The notes under the pieces: model-generated
Seen by the model: only the letters and a program-made list of their open reading frames with translations
What the model was told of the DNA's origin: nothing
Database searches by the model: none
Shown here: piece after piece, positions 29,714 to 62,662 of the stretch
Numbering within the stretch: position 1 is the stretch's first letter
Layout: each line of letters starts with the position of its first letter
NCBI GenBank assembly: GCA_030998225.1
Contig: JAPYXD010000553.1
Coordinates: 2,976,001 to 3,040,000, forward strand
Length of the DNA stretch: 64,000 bases
Direction of reading: 5' to 3'
Source: Diplolepis rosae
Taxonomy: Eukaryota; Arthropoda; Insecta; Hymenoptera; Diplolepididae
Made by a program: the position numbers and the translations under genes

Positions 29714-31533
29714 CAGGGTTGCAAAATTACGCGTAACTCGAGGCTTTCCATGTAAATTACGTGTTATACGTAATATACGTAATTTACGTCGAAAACTGTA
29801 GTTAATTACGTATTCAAGGTAGCGAACCTCAAAAGAGTATGTATAATCTCTCTTGTTGTGTTTGTTTATGCAATTAATTATAGCTGATTATAGTTCAAAT
29901 TTAAATTTGCATTTTTCTTAATTCGACAAGTGTCGAAATTAAAATCAAAATATAAAATGAGCAAATCTGAAGGAGGAAAAATAATGAAATGCGCAAATAA
30001 AATCCCATGGTCGGAATTGAATTTCAAGTGTTTAAAAGAAACTGTTAACTTGTGGCAAAATGTTTACAGTGAGACAAAGTTTTAAAAAGAAGTGCTTACG
30101 ATCGGCTTTTAGGTCACAGGTAAATAAATAATTGTTTATTATCTTTTGCTAATCACTGGAATATCAATAATTTTAATAGAAAACCTAGAGAAGTAATAAA
30201 TATTTACCAAACTACTGTAATATGTTATATTCAGGATAACGTAAATTTCTTTTCAATAAATTTTATAGTAATATACAGACTTCATAATGTATGTTAATGC
30301 TGTGATCACTTTGCTTTATACTTATACTAAATTATTGTTTTATTTATGTTAAGAAACGTCTGTAAAGTGAAATCAATGAAAATATACAATTCTGGGAATA
30401 ACAATCATCCATCTCAAGAGGACCTTATAGAAATAGATAATCCTTTTAAAAATCGTAAAGTAAAGCTTATAAGCTTTTCAGTGATCCTTTATTTACAGAA
30501 AAATAAAATAATATTGATAGCTTTAATAATAACGCTTTCGACTGCGCTGGGATTCGAGCCCAGGTATTTAGATTGCTGATCGACTGCTAGACCTGGGCTC
30601 GAATCCCAGCGCAGTCGAAGGCGTCTTTTTTCCACAGAAAGATTACATATTCTTTAAATTTGAATTTTATTTGCATTTATTTGCGATATAAGAATTTGAA
30701 ATTGTCTACGAGGACACCGTTTGGCAACGTATCCTATCTGATACGCGACTAGTGATTCTCCGATAATGTAGGCAGTGGCAGAAATTTCAAACTCAACTAA
30801 TTAATTTGAAATAAATTAATAACATTTAATAATTTCATATTCAATAATTCAAACTCAAATTTTATTTTATTTATAAGCTTAATTTTTTGACATGTCAGTT
30901 CTTGAGTCTTGAGATTTAGAAAAATAGTTTTATAAAGTCTATATCATTCGATTTCTAACGAAAGAAAAAAATTGTTCATTGAAAAAAAGTACTAAAAAGA
31001 CATAAACTAAATTTAATAGTTATATTATAATTTGTGCAAAATTGAGAACATTTGTCATTTCTTTTGTGAACCATCTTTACTATTAAATAATTTTAGCCAC
31101 GGTAAATTCTTTTTAATTGACATCATATTGAAGTTTTATTTCACATAAGCATTAAGCACAAGACTTACTTTAGCGTTATTGTTTAACAGCACTATTCCTT
31201 CTGAAGAAATATTGCTTTTATTAAGCACAAGACTCATACTTAAAGTGCAAGTGCTATCTTGCCTTTTGTCAATATGCATCTGCTCATCTGCTAGCAAATC
31301 ATTTTCAATGGCAATGCATCTTTTCTTGGAAAAAAGTAATTTTCGTGAATTGGACTACCACTCTTACTTATATTTAAATTATAAACAAAAATTAGTTTAG
31401 TTTGCGCACCCGCCAAAACTTCAAGTCTAGCATATACGTAAATTACGGTAGAAAACCTCCACGTAATATACATAGTAAATTACGTATAGAAAACCATGTA
31501 AATTACGTTAGGTATTTTACCTTCGCAACCCTG
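29714..31533. mobile_element. Non-autonomous hAT element with perfect 8-bp duplication
   Basis: Ends are CAGGGTTGCAAAATTACG and, reversed, CAGGGTTGCGAAGG, with GTCAGATC on both sides (29706-29713 and 31534-31541). The CAGGGTTG start and 8-bp duplication define hAT. Subterminal regions are packed with ACGTAATTTACG-like words in both orientations, as expected for transposase binding. The 1.8 kb interior has no recognisable hAT transposase; a palindromic SINE pair is inserted at 30536-30660. Confidence 0.88.
30536..30660. repeat. Two SINE ends head to head (copies 2 and 3)
   Basis: A minus-strand copy (GCTTTCGACTGCGCTGGGAT, box B inverted) and a plus-strand copy (GGGCTCGAATCCCAGCGCAG, with the CCACAGAAAGATTACAT body) face each other across 25 bp, giving a nearly perfect 35 bp stem. 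Only the plus half has the 3' body; box A is lost in both. Confidence 0.65.
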
Positions 31534-31596
31534 GTCAGATCTCATCCTAAGGTGGAGACATGGTAATATGGTATATGGTGGAGACGTATCAACGTT

Positions 31597-31629
31597 TCTG
31601 CCGCCAAAGTATGCATATTCCCGCCAAAA
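31597..31629 (+). promoter_or_regulatory. Two E2F-like sites in the Mcm6 promoter
   Basis: CTGCCGCCAAAG (31598-31609) and TTCCCGCCAAAA (31618-31629) match the E2F consensus (TTTSGCGS and its inverse) about 120-150 bases upstream of the Mcm6 start codon. MCM genes are standard E2F targets at the G1/S transition, so these are likely functional. The hAT element ends only 64 bases further upstream. Confidence 0.75.
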
Positions 31630-31747
31630 CACGCTGAACTAACATTAGTTCAATTTGTTTTGACTGGATTTAGCGTCTTGTCGGATGTGCTCTAGTTTGA
31701 GTAAAATTACTGTGTTTCTGTTGAATTCTAAGAATTAAAGACAAACA

Positions 31748-53195
<21,448 letters not shown>

Positions 53196-53338
53196 TGATA
53201 ATTCCTTTTACAAGGTTTGATAAATTTGAGTCCAAATGTAAATTTAGATTAATTAAAAGTAAAAATCATAAGTTACAAGGGGTGAGGCATTTGTAAAATG
53301 TTTTATAATTATGTGAGAAATGTATGTAAAGCTCCTGT

Positions 53339-53344
53339 AATAAA
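53339..53344 (+). terminator. Poly(A) signal of Mcm6
   Basis: AATAAA lies 144 bases after the stop codon and is followed by T- and GT-rich sequence. It is the first canonical signal downstream. Confidence 0.75.
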
Positions 53345-53373
53345 AAAGTTTTATTTTTTTGGACTTACGCTCA

Positions 53374-53375
<2 letters not shown>

Positions 53376-53424
<49 letters not shown>
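53376..53424. repeat. (ATT)n microsatellite
   Basis: About 16 ATT units, directly downstream of the Mcm6 poly(A) signal. The small frame at 53430-53645 behind it has no recognisable content. Confidence 0.9.
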
Positions 53425-53425
<1 letters not shown>

Positions 53426-53884
53426 GAAAGTGACAGAAAAATTTCACATGTGCGTGGTCGTCAAGACCACTTGTACGGACAAAGTCAAGTACAACGGTCA
53501 TTTTAAATTAAAATTTGAAAAACAAAGACAAGAGACAATCTTAATTAAAAAAGACATGTTTAAAATCCCTTTAAGTCAGAACCGTACAAAAAAGGTAATA
53601 GTCATACATAAAAATAAAATTGAATTAAAACAACAAAAATTTTAAGGGTTAATTATTTAAAAACAAAAAGAAAAAATTGAAAGCTGGCAAAGTTTTTTAC
53701 CAGACGTCCAGAAGCGGTTGGCCGCCTTCTTCCTGATGATCAAAGAAGGAACGGACGATGCGGCAGGTATTCAATAATACCACTTTCTGGATTGCGGCAA
53801 GTACGCTGACCACGCCAAGATCCTTCTGTTGGCTCACGCACCTTACATGCACATTTCCCATAGCCGAAATCACAATGAGGTCAG

Positions 53885-54110
53885 CTAGATGTTTTTATCA
53901 AGGGGAACGGCGATGTCTATGATTTTTACACGCTGAGCACGTCTGTCCCACAAGACAATGTCCGGACGATTATGTACGACGAGGTGGTCTGTCTGGATAG
54001 TCCTGTCCCAGTACAAGAGATAATGTTCATTCTCAAAAACTGGTGCTAGGACGTATCGGTAGTAAAGCTTCCAATCTTGTAGCAGTCCCAGGTTCAAGGC
54101 TATTTGTTAG
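53885..54110 (-). pseudogene. LINE fragment: PD-D endonuclease-like tail
   Basis: The minus-strand frame reads LLYWDRTIQTDHLVVHNRPD then IVLWDRRAQRVKIIDIAVPL, resembling the restriction-like endonuclease at the C-terminus of R2/R4-type LINEs, where RPD and the later D in IDIA form the PD-(D/E)xK active site. About 70 residues survive; no reverse transcriptase lies next to it. Assignment to an RLE-type LINE is likely, the clade uncertain. Confidence 0.55.
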
Positions 54111-54482
54111 TGAATAATCCCACACACATCATTGTGCCTGAGTGTGTACACTCTTTGAGCCAACATTCTTCAACCATCAATTCTATAGTTCTCCTCTACG
54201 AAGTCACAAGTTGGAAGCCTCTTTATCCATGTTTGATTGATCTTGAACAGGAGGTATTCTCCGTAAAGGGATTTTTCACGCTACTCCGTAGCAAGTTGAT
54301 CTGGAGTGGAATGCCTGATGTTTTGACAATTCGGATCAGCTAGATGTAGTGGTGTATAGCCATAGTCTTCTACAGATTTTATTGTAGAGAGGAACATGTC
54401 GTTTGTTGTAAAAGTATTCATGCAACTGTGATACCTGTAAGGCACACAGTTGATGAACATCTAAAACACCACTACTCCATTT

Positions 54483-54583
54483 GGCAGTTGGTTCCAACTT
54501 AAAGTCGCGTACGACTCTTCCGTCATCCGTTTGACCGGGACTTCCATCCGCGGACACACGCCCGTTAGGCAGGCCCGATGCGA
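54483..54583. repeat. Dispersed 100 bp repeat (copy 1)
   Basis: TTGGTTCCAACTTAAAGTCG and GACTCTTCCGTCATCCGTTT recur at 62663-62763 in the same orientation at about 90 percent identity. The minus-strand reading (GLPNGRVSADGSPGQTDDGR) is also alike in both copies. Confidence 0.75.
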
Positions 54584-54663
54584 TTTCTACTGGCCCCCGT
54601 TGTTGCCGCGCTCTGCACGCCCATCGAGCTCCCTCGTCTTCATCACCAGGGTGACGAATGACT

Positions 54664-54990
54664 CGATAAGCATTCATATCTGTTTAGACTGGAGCATGAG
54701 AGAGACCATCGTGTCAGGAGTGAATTGTGCGCCCACCTCCCGACCGACAGTCTCTCTTGTCACGCCCCACCTGGCACAGAAAAAGAGTGTGTGCTCTGCA
54801 TTTTCCACAAGGGATCCGCAGTAGCGACACGACTCATCGTCTCTTTTCTTGAAGCGCTTCAGGTACGCATTAAAGAAACCATGGCCCGAAAGCGCTTGCG
54901 CCAGGTAAAAGCCGACTTGACCGTGCTTTCTATCCAGCCAGGTGGCGAGCTCCGGGATCAGACGGTGTGTCCATCCTGACGTGATAGGCT
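54664..54990 (-). pseudogene. R1-type LINE C-terminal end
   Basis: The minus-strand frame reads THRLIPELATWLDRKHGQVG, then AQALSGHGFFNAYLKRF, followed by the Cys-His motif CRYCGSLVENAEHTLFFC (C-x2-C-x8-H-x4-C) found after reverse transcriptase in R1-clade LINEs, and ends at a stop with a further MLIESFVTLVMKTRELD segment behind it in another frame. The rest of the element is absent. Nearly the same motif start appears on the plus strand at about 63165-63245. Confidence 0.75.
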
Positions 54991-55429
54991 GATTCTGATT
55001 CCGGATTCGGATTCTACGTCAAAAATTACACCGGAAACGACCCATAGCTTTTCAACAACAAATACAAACCCATTATTTGCAGACCTGTGTAATTATTCAC
55101 ACAGCAAGGAAAATAAAATAGCATTAAATTTTTCAAATTTTCAAATATTGTAATTTTGCTCATTTTTATTGGATCAAGAAACCCAATTAGAATAATTCTT
55201 GTATCGTTTTGAGTAATATCTAATTTTCAGAATTTTTTTGGGGTATAACTTGCTAATGAACTTGTCCTTTCTTTTTGGCCACTGATATAGTATATCAAAT
55301 GGCATTACAATTGGATCATTTTTTCCAAAGTTATTATGTCTGCAAGCACCAGCTAGTGACGAGAGGCGAGTGGTGCAAATTTTAAAACATTCACACTTGA
55401 ATCTCTTAGAAGCCCATAAAACCAAATCT

Positions 55430-55750
55430 TGCAATAGAGAATCGCCAGATTCACTCAAGATTTCTTCCTCAATATTCTTGAGCAAGTCTGGCACAAGTTT
55501 TGTACATTGTTCTATGACATTGCTTCGTAGAGCTCTAGTCTTGGTTATTTCTTCAGCAATACTAGCTCAAGAATCTTGAGCAAGATTCAATCCAGAGGCG
55601 GAAACAGAAAAGCCACGATCTTGAACAAGATTCTTGGCATTTATCGTGAGTCATACTTGGTCAAGTTTTGCTCAAGATTCTGGATGTTTTATAGCTTTCT
55701 CGTGAGCATTAGAATGTCAAATCTTGCGCAAGATTCTTGATGTATTTCTT
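55430..55750. repeat. Cluster of palindromic TCTTGAGCAAGA words
   Basis: At least seven variants of (GAAT)CTTGAGCAAGATT(C), some perfect dyads such as GAATCTTGAGCAAGATTC at about 55572-55589, occur within 320 bases with irregular spacing. A 106-codon minus-strand frame (55174-55494) partly overlaps; its product is unrecognised and I do not claim it as a gene. Confidence 0.6.
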
Positions 55751-56795
55751 GAGCAATATTTGGTGAAGCATTGCATACTTTTCTTTATATATATTTATAT
55801 AATTTTCTCAAAAGTAATAATGTCACTAAATAGTTAGAAAAAAAAATAACATTGCACTTTACGATAAAAATTATATATTCGAATTGCATAATTCAAAATA
55901 GTATTGAAAGTATTTTTAATTAATTATTAAAACTGGTCTCGCTCGTGCCGTACTCAATACATGTGTAACAATGTGAGTGCATGTGTACATATGCATCTGT
56001 AATCACTTTTTTGATAGCACGTAAGCTATTTAAGGTTGGAAATTATTAAATATAAAGGAGCATTTTTTCGTAAATCAGGTTAGTATATCACAGTTGTTAT
56101 TAAGGGCGGGGGGGGGGGGGGGGGTAAGGTTAATTCACTACAAAATACACCTATTTTTGATAATTTTTTTTGGCAATACTGTTAATATCTATTTATTTTA
56201 ATGAATACTATATTATTAATTGACATTTAGAGAAAATTCTGTTAAATTTTTATAAAGAAATGAGCCACTGGCAGCGAATCTCCCTTGACGTCTCCAAAAA
56301 AAGTTCCATTGCGGTGACACTCATAACTCGTCACTGGATCATCTAAAATGAAAAAAACCAAATTGAATTTATTAGTTGATAAGTTTCTTCAGGTAACCCT
56401 GTCGAGTTTTTTCTTTTGTATTGATTTCTCAATTTTTTACAGAGCTTAGAAGTGAAAACACCGATTTTTCGTCAAAAACGTCAGCCATTTTGTTATTTAA
56501 AAATATGTCAAGATAAAAATATAAAAAAAAACTCGGCAGCGTTACCTCGCAATTTATGTACAGAAAGCGTGTGCAAAATTACAAAAGGATCGGTGCAGTC
56601 GATTTTGAGTTAAAGAAGTCACCGACTTTGAAAAAGCCAAGTGTCAGAAAAACGCGTTCAGAGTTTTGAAGACTTTGACGCCACAGAATGAATGATTTTC
56701 ATTTCATATACTTACACTGAATCATCGATGCCGGCTCCATAAAGCGATGTGCTCTCAGATAAGATGTCCAAGGCATCTTTTTGCTCCTGTCGACA
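55751..56795. other. No recognised gene; contains a poly(G) tract
   Basis: AT-rich sequence with 17 consecutive G at 56108-56124. Nothing else distinctive. Confidence 0.5.
56108..56124 (+). repeat. Poly(G) tract, 17 bases
   Basis: Third tract of exactly 17 G in the window. Confidence 0.9.
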
Positions 56796-58060
56796 TCAAA
56801 CCCTGCGTTCTTTGCTTTCTTTAGCAGCTTCTTGCTTCGCTCGGCTTATTCGAATGTGGTCAACTGTCCGCGCCCATTCATGAGAACTTGGCCCTGTTGA
56901 GATTCCTAACTCTTGCAAAAGTGCCAGCAAAGAAAAGCAGCCTTCATTAAAAATACAGGCTGCTACATTTTCTGCGATTTCAACGGTGTTGGAGGAACCA
57001 TTCACAATTTTTGGGCTAATTTTCCAAACGAGTTGGTTCAGGCTCTCGTTGTTGTTTTGAGTAAACCCTCCGACACATCGTTCCAGAAGGGCGTCCTTAC
57101 TCAAATCCTCAAAAATAGGCTTTATGGCTGCTAGAACATTACTTGGAAGCGCCGTGTAGCTGTGCTGGAAAGATTCTAGATCATTTTCAGCAGCAGCTCT
57201 CTGCCATTCACACCATGAATCTGCACCGCTTGGACATTTTTGATGCTGCGGGCTCTCGTCTGTTGAGCTGTAGTGAAAATAAGTTGCCAAATGGCATCCT
57301 TCATTTTATCTGTGAGATTGCCTTTGCCAGAAAGACTTTTTCTTTTCATAATTTTACCGTTAGCAGTTTTTTTTTCTTCTACGTTATTTTTCACTAAATC
57401 ACGTAAACGTTTTCCCATTCTCTTCTGAACGTGCCCCACGCATTCTTTTTTGTTAATTAAAAAATTGTGACCGTAAGGTTTAGAATTTAAAACACCAGTA
57501 TACGTTTTCGAGTCACCGTCACCGATATAATTGCGATACCTCACTCCGTTTTTCATTGAACGTTGAAACATCATTCTAATAGCGTCAACCTCCATGTTTC
57601 CAGCGGGTCCAGTATGATTAGCGTGGCATTTTCCTTGATTCACATGAGCTTCATACCATTCTTGGTACTGTGCCGAATCAAGTTTATTTTCCCATGTTTT
57701 ACAATCATGGCAATAAGAACTTTTTACACAGATATCCAGGACTTTTCCGGTGTAATGCCCGATCAAAGAAGACACGCCATATAATGAAGAAAATCCGCGT
57801 TTTTTCCAGGTTCCATCACCTGAGACAGTTAGCTCTGATGTATCTTCGGTATTATTTTCTTCACACGTACGTTGGTTTTGATAAAAACGTACTTGATAAG
57901 TCCATGAGTCCGCAAAACTTTTCACACCCAGCTAATCCTAAGCCTAAGATACGCATTACAAAAGTAAACCGATGATTGATCTCGTACACACCAGATCGAA
58001 TCCTTTCAGCGGACGGAATAAATCTAGGTTGTTTACACTTTTCACACGTAACTTTTATAT
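56796..58060 (-). pseudogene. Mutator-type transposase, frameshifted
   Basis: Reading leftward from about 58060: CEKCKQPRFIPSAERI-type zinc-binding start and SGVYEINHRFTFVMRILGLG, then CEKFCGLMDL in the same register. After a frame change near 57900, the main frame (57925-57176) carries TVSGDGTWKKRGFSSLYGVS, KYCKAC-like CHDCKTWENKL, AGNMEVDAIRMMF, YIGDGDSKTYTGVL and KKECVGHVQKRMGKRLRDLV. After a second frame change near 57230, the third frame (57290-56796) continues with KCPSGADSWCEWQRA and CVGGFTQNNNESLNQLVW. This order matches the insect transposase family annotated as Mutator-like. D in SGDG and D in GDGDS are probable catalytic residues. Two frame breaks make it a pseudogene unless they are sequence errors. 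No terminal repeats were identified. Confidence 0.75.
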
Positions 58061-58062
58061 TT

Positions 58063-58857
58063 AAAAAAATTGCTCAAAACACCCGGAAAAAATTTGTATG
58101 CATTCTTTAACCAATTTTAAGAACTTTTTATTCTTGGTAATTTTCCCCATAAGTCCATTGCTTTCAAGAAAAAAATTCTCAATATCCTCGAAAGTACCGC
58201 AGTATATTCGATTGATCGAATTGAGGCGATGTTGAGAAAAATTGGATATCGAGAGGCAACCCCGGGTGAAAATCGTTTACGACTGCAGCAGGCCTGCAGA
58301 TCGTTTAGAAACCTGCAACAAGCCTGTAGCAGGCGTGCTTCTGATCACACGCCTGCAAGGGGCCTGCAGCACACCCGCAAATTTTGATTCAATCTGCGGG
58401 TGTGCTGCAGGCCTCTTGCAGGCGTGTGATTGAATACAGGCCTGTTGCAGGTCTTTAAACGAGCTGCAGGCCTGCTACAGTCTTAAACGATTTTCACACG
58501 GGACGCCGGCATGAGAGAAAAGCTTCGCAGAAATGAAGACACTACAAGTATTAACACTATCGACCTTAAAGATTCTATCCGTCTGTATGTTTATATCTCT
58601 CCCGCTTTTTCTCTCATTCATGAATTGCACTGTAGATCGAGGATTTTTTTTCGGGTTTTTGTTCACGACTTTACATCGATAAATATGTCGATACGCGGAA
58701 TTTCACATCGGATACTAATTTGATATTTGAGAATTTTTTTCATGTAAGAAATAGACTTATAGCGAAAATCACGAGGAGTAAAAAGTTCTTGAAATTGGTC
58801 AAAAAATACATACAAATTTTTTCCGGGTGTTTTGAGCAATTTTTTGATTTTGCAAAA
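58063..58857. mobile_element. Foldback element with an inner element
   Basis: The left arm (58063-58185) contains GCTCAAAACACCCGGAAAAA and AAAAAATTCTCAATATC; the right arm (58735-58857) is its inverse. A separate GC-rich hairpin occupies the middle (58260-58501). A third diverged copy of the arm, in direct orientation to the left arm, follows at about 58875-58965. Confidence 0.7.
58260..58501. repeat. GC-rich hairpin full of CTGCAGG words
   Basis: The two 115-120 bp arms start CCCGGGTGAAAATCGTTTA-C and end with the inverse, with a tip near 58385. They contain about ten CCTGCA/TGCAGG words, several as the palindrome CCTGCAGG-like CTGCAG, so each arm can also pair with itself. Confidence 0.8.
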
Positions 58858-59433
58858 ATTATGCTATTTGCAAAATTGAAAAGTTGCTCGAAACCTTTTG
58901 AAAAAATTCAGACGTATTCTTTGAGTGATTCTAAGAACTTTACATTCTTAGTAATTTCCTTAGTTTGTTTATATTTTCAGACAAAAAAAATCCTGAATAT
59001 ATTCATGAAAATGTTGTAATTCGGGCGCCATTTTGTGAAGACTAAAGTGAAAAATTAATCTTTGAACCACACCTTCTTAAAGTTCAGACATTTATTCCAC
59101 CGGTTAAAAATGTTTCAGGTCGTTGAAAGACCGGGAAACCTTTTAAAACTCGCTTTCAAAAAAAAAAAAGATCGAAAAAATCGTGCTTTTTTTTTTAACT
59201 GAATTTTTATATAATTAATAATTTTTTAGATCAATTTGGTATTTACCATCGGAAAGAGCACGTCTTGAACTTCAAAAATATGTCCCTCTCAATTTTTTCA
59301 GTCGCGAATAGCATAAGTTACACGGCCTAAAAGACCGGTGTATCGTTTATGCCATTTTGGCCCTTAAAGGGTTAACCCCTTTGTCAATTTTGTAAAGCAA
59401 CAGAATGCCGTAAAAATTTACAAAGTAAGATGT

Positions 59434-59940
59434 CTAGGAACTATATAAGGTCTGTTGCAAAAGTGCCCCGACAAGGTAAAAATAAAGTGCATATGGCGAA
59501 TAGTTAATAGTCAAAATGCCATTTTCGGTCAAAAACTTCGTTATTAACGTTGATCGATGAGCTGGTGCATTATCTTGCAACAAGCGCCAACTTTTTCTTT
59601 TACGATAGTCTGGGCGCACACGACGGATAAATGCCAGAAAACGCTTTATAACACCAAGATAAAACACAGCATTGACTGTTTGGCCCTTTGAAACGAAGAT
59701 TTCTATTCTTTTTTGATGAATTCACGCACAATTTCAACGTTTCCGTTGTTCACGGCTGATCTTGGTCGACCCGAACGTTCGTCGTTATTTAATTCTTCTC
59801 GACATTCTTTAATTTGTTTAAACCACTGGTAGATAATGGGACGGGATGAACATAATTGTTTGATGTTAAATTATTGTTCTACACGCATATCCGAAGCATT
59901 TAAGCCCTCAAACTTATTTGTTAGAATTTTCATAAAATTT
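59434..59940 (-). pseudogene. Internally deleted mariner transposase relic
   Basis: The minus strand from about 59880 gives SRPIIYQWFKQIKECREELN then DERSGRPRSA, the HTH segment of mariner transposases. It then jumps (near 59690, with a stop) to the C-terminal half: FYLGVIKRFLAFIRRVRPDY and LLQDNAPAHRSTL with the second catalytic aspartate. The third aspartate region has decayed (NYSPYALYFYLVG). The first aspartate region is deleted. Confidence 0.7.
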
Positions 59941-60611
59941 CAGCCTTTTGGGCCTAACTTGATTGGCCTATTTGAAGCATACAGTTTTCCTCTGGTACTA
60001 TCGACGTGAAATTTGGTACACGGGGGTTTTCGGGGTCAATGATTTCGAATCCAAGCTCAAAATTTAGAAATTCAAAATGGTGGATCCAATATGGTAAACG
60101 GAAATGTGAAAAGTTATATTATAAAGTATAATCTCATGAATATACAATAACACTCGTAAAGAAAGGATGTGTCTATACAAACTTCAAATATACTTTGATG
60201 CCATCGTTCCTTGGAGTGAAAACAATAAATTTTGATATGTTAGGTATTCATTGATGATAGGTAATAGAGATTTGAACATTGAATCTAATGAAACTTGATT
60301 ATTCAATGTAAGTGTGGTGGAACAGGAAATTCGAAACGATGTATTTGTTAGCTGTTATATTAGATAAAATATCTTCAGACTGAGTCCGTTATTTTGTATT
60401 CTGAGAATTTGACGGTGAATTCGCATTTTTCGACCTAAAAGACTCTCATATACGAATGTTTGTTAGAACTGCATAATTATTTAACTTTTTGTCCGTCATA
60501 ATGGATCCGCCATCATGAGTCTTCAAAATTTTAGAATGGATATGTAATAAACCTTGGAAACCCCTACATACCAGTTTTGAACAGTATTGGATAATTTATA
60601 TTTTGAACCTA

Positions 60612-61165
60612 ATAATGAAAAACAGTAATTTGTCATCGAGAATGGCTTTATTTCTTTCAGAGTATTGTCCTTTATGATCTATACACTTTTGCATGCGTTT
60701 GAGCCATGTGTCATAGTATTTTTTCCATTCCGCTTGAGACATCTCCAAAACATGATTTTGTCAAATTATGTAGGATCCAACGAGAACAAATCTTTTTCAC
60801 GACTAAATGTTCATGCAATATCTTATATATGCTGGTGGAACTAATGCCTAAGGTTGCCTCAACCTCATAGTATATCACATGACAATCTTGCATTATCAGT
60901 TTTAGTGCAGCATTAATGTTATCTGGCCCAACAACTGATTTTGGACGATCTTTACAAAATTTGTCGGTGAGTGAATGGCGGCCACGATTAAACTCGTTAA
61001 CCAGCGTTTCACTGTGGCATATGATGGGGCTTCATCGCTAAAAGTGGAAATAAGTTGATTGATGCATTTTTGTCTTGATAATCCACGTCGAAAGTGGTAA
61101 TAAATCATCACACGACAATTTTCACGAGTTAATTCGATTTTTTCTTCTGAGACACAATTTTCAAG
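60612..61165 (-). pseudogene. Internally deleted mariner transposase relic
   Basis: From about 61165 leftward: ENCRVMIYYHFRRGLSRQKC, DEAPSYATVKRWL (first HTH), a frame change, then LIMQD-like MQDCHVIYYEVEATLGISST and KILHEHLVVKKICSRW (second HTH). It then passes directly to the C-terminus, MSQAEWKKYYDTWLKRMQKC, in another frame. The whole catalytic core is missing. The family is a mariner lineage common in insects and distinct from the three in Mcm6 intron 1. Confidence 0.72.
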
Positions 61166-61296
61166 TCACTGTAAACAACACAGGTAAAGCTCAAATGACA
61201 AAACATTCTCACGGTGGTTATGGTAAAAAATGCCCAACTTTTCAGTGCAAATATCAGATGGCATCTGAGAACACTCAGTGTTGCATACTGTAGCGA

Positions 61297-61560
61297 ATGA
61301 AAGGCCCGAGGTTTAGGATGACAGAGCTACAGATCTTGGGACAGGTCAAATATCTAGGGGTGACCTTGGATAGGAAACTGAACTGCAAAGAGCATCTAGA
61401 GAACCAAACTGGGACATTTTGTGCAACCATGTGGATTTACACAAAAGCTTTTGGGTCAGTGTTGGGACTCAGGCGGTTAATGATCGCCTGGCTGTACACG
61501 TCAATTCTTAAACCGAGATAGCTGCTTGAGGTCGGGGCCCACTGCTGCTTTAGATTTTCT
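61297..61560 (+). pseudogene. LINE reverse-transcriptase C-terminal fragment
   Basis: The frame reads VKYLGVTLDRKLNCKEHLEN then MWIYTKAFG, LRRLMIAWLYTSILKPR and a stop. V(K)YLGV.LD..L....H is the conserved segment after the reverse-transcriptase catalytic motifs in Jockey/R1/I-type LINEs. No catalytic YADD box is upstream. Confidence 0.65.
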
Positions 61561-62662
61561 TGTGGGTCAAGAGCCCTTGTACATTGTGGCAGTAAAGGGA
61601 GCAACAAAAACTGTGAATCAGCTTATATACTAACAGTGTTGGGAATGGGGGATCAGACATACCCGGCTACCCGAGAAAATGAATCGAATGTCTTCCCTGT
61701 ATCTGCTACAGGATAAGATGGTTTCCAGGTACAGTTTAACTACTAGATTTATAGATTAACTTTTAACCTTCAATTTCTGAAAATATATTAGACTGCTCCG
61801 TATCCCATAAAGAAGTGAGTGCCAACTAAATGAGCGATAGTAATGCCCCTTATATCAAATAATTTTCAAATCTGTAAGTACGTTTTCGTGACACTTTTCT
61901 GCTCGTCTATCAGATTAATATGATCACTGTTGAGTGATATCATGAGATTGCCTAGTAATTTTTTTCGAGGTGGACGAAACAGATGGGCTGTGGACGTAAA
62001 TAATAAAAGCCTTTATTCGATAGACGCATTATGAAAGTAAAATCTTCGGCGGACTATTTTAAAGTCAATTCAAATATTTTTTTGGTCAAATGCAGAAAAT
62101 GGCAAGAGATCGTAAGAAAAAAAATTCTATAGAATATCTAACTTAGGATTATGAAGAGATTGGAACGGAGACAAAGAGAGAATTTAAAAGTACTCGACCT
62201 TTGGTAGCCCAAAGCCATCTGTTCTCCTTTTCCTAATGAAACTAAATGCAAGTGATAATGAAGGATGTTAGTGCTTATGTGTGCTCGTGTAGTTTGGAGC
62301 CTCTACATCCTATTTTTATTTATAAGATTTAAAGTAAAGCTTTTCTTTTTGCCATTTTTTGCCATACTTAACATGAATTAAATATAAATAGCCGTACGTA
62401 TCAGGTACACAAATAATATTCCGCCGTTTTTTATCAAAAATTAAACATTTATTGTGAAAGACCAGAACCTTATGTTTTATTCGGAGTATTGTCCATCTTA
62501 TAGTTCTTCCTGCGTTTAGCATGAATCTTGATCTAATAATGCTTAAAATTCCGCGTCTTCGTAGACTTTCGGCCTTCCACTACGTTCTTCGCCATCGATG
62601 TCAAATTCACCGTTCTTAAACTTGAAACCACTCACGACAACTTCTCTCACTTGAGGCTTTAA
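61561..62662. other. No recognised gene
   Basis: Mixed sequence. The 62316-62522 minus-strand frame has no recognisable motif. Confidence 0.4.

Noticed and set aside
55174..55494. 106-codon minus-strand frame
   Set aside because: Part of it overlaps the repeated dyad cluster and the product matches nothing I recognise; not enough to call a gene.
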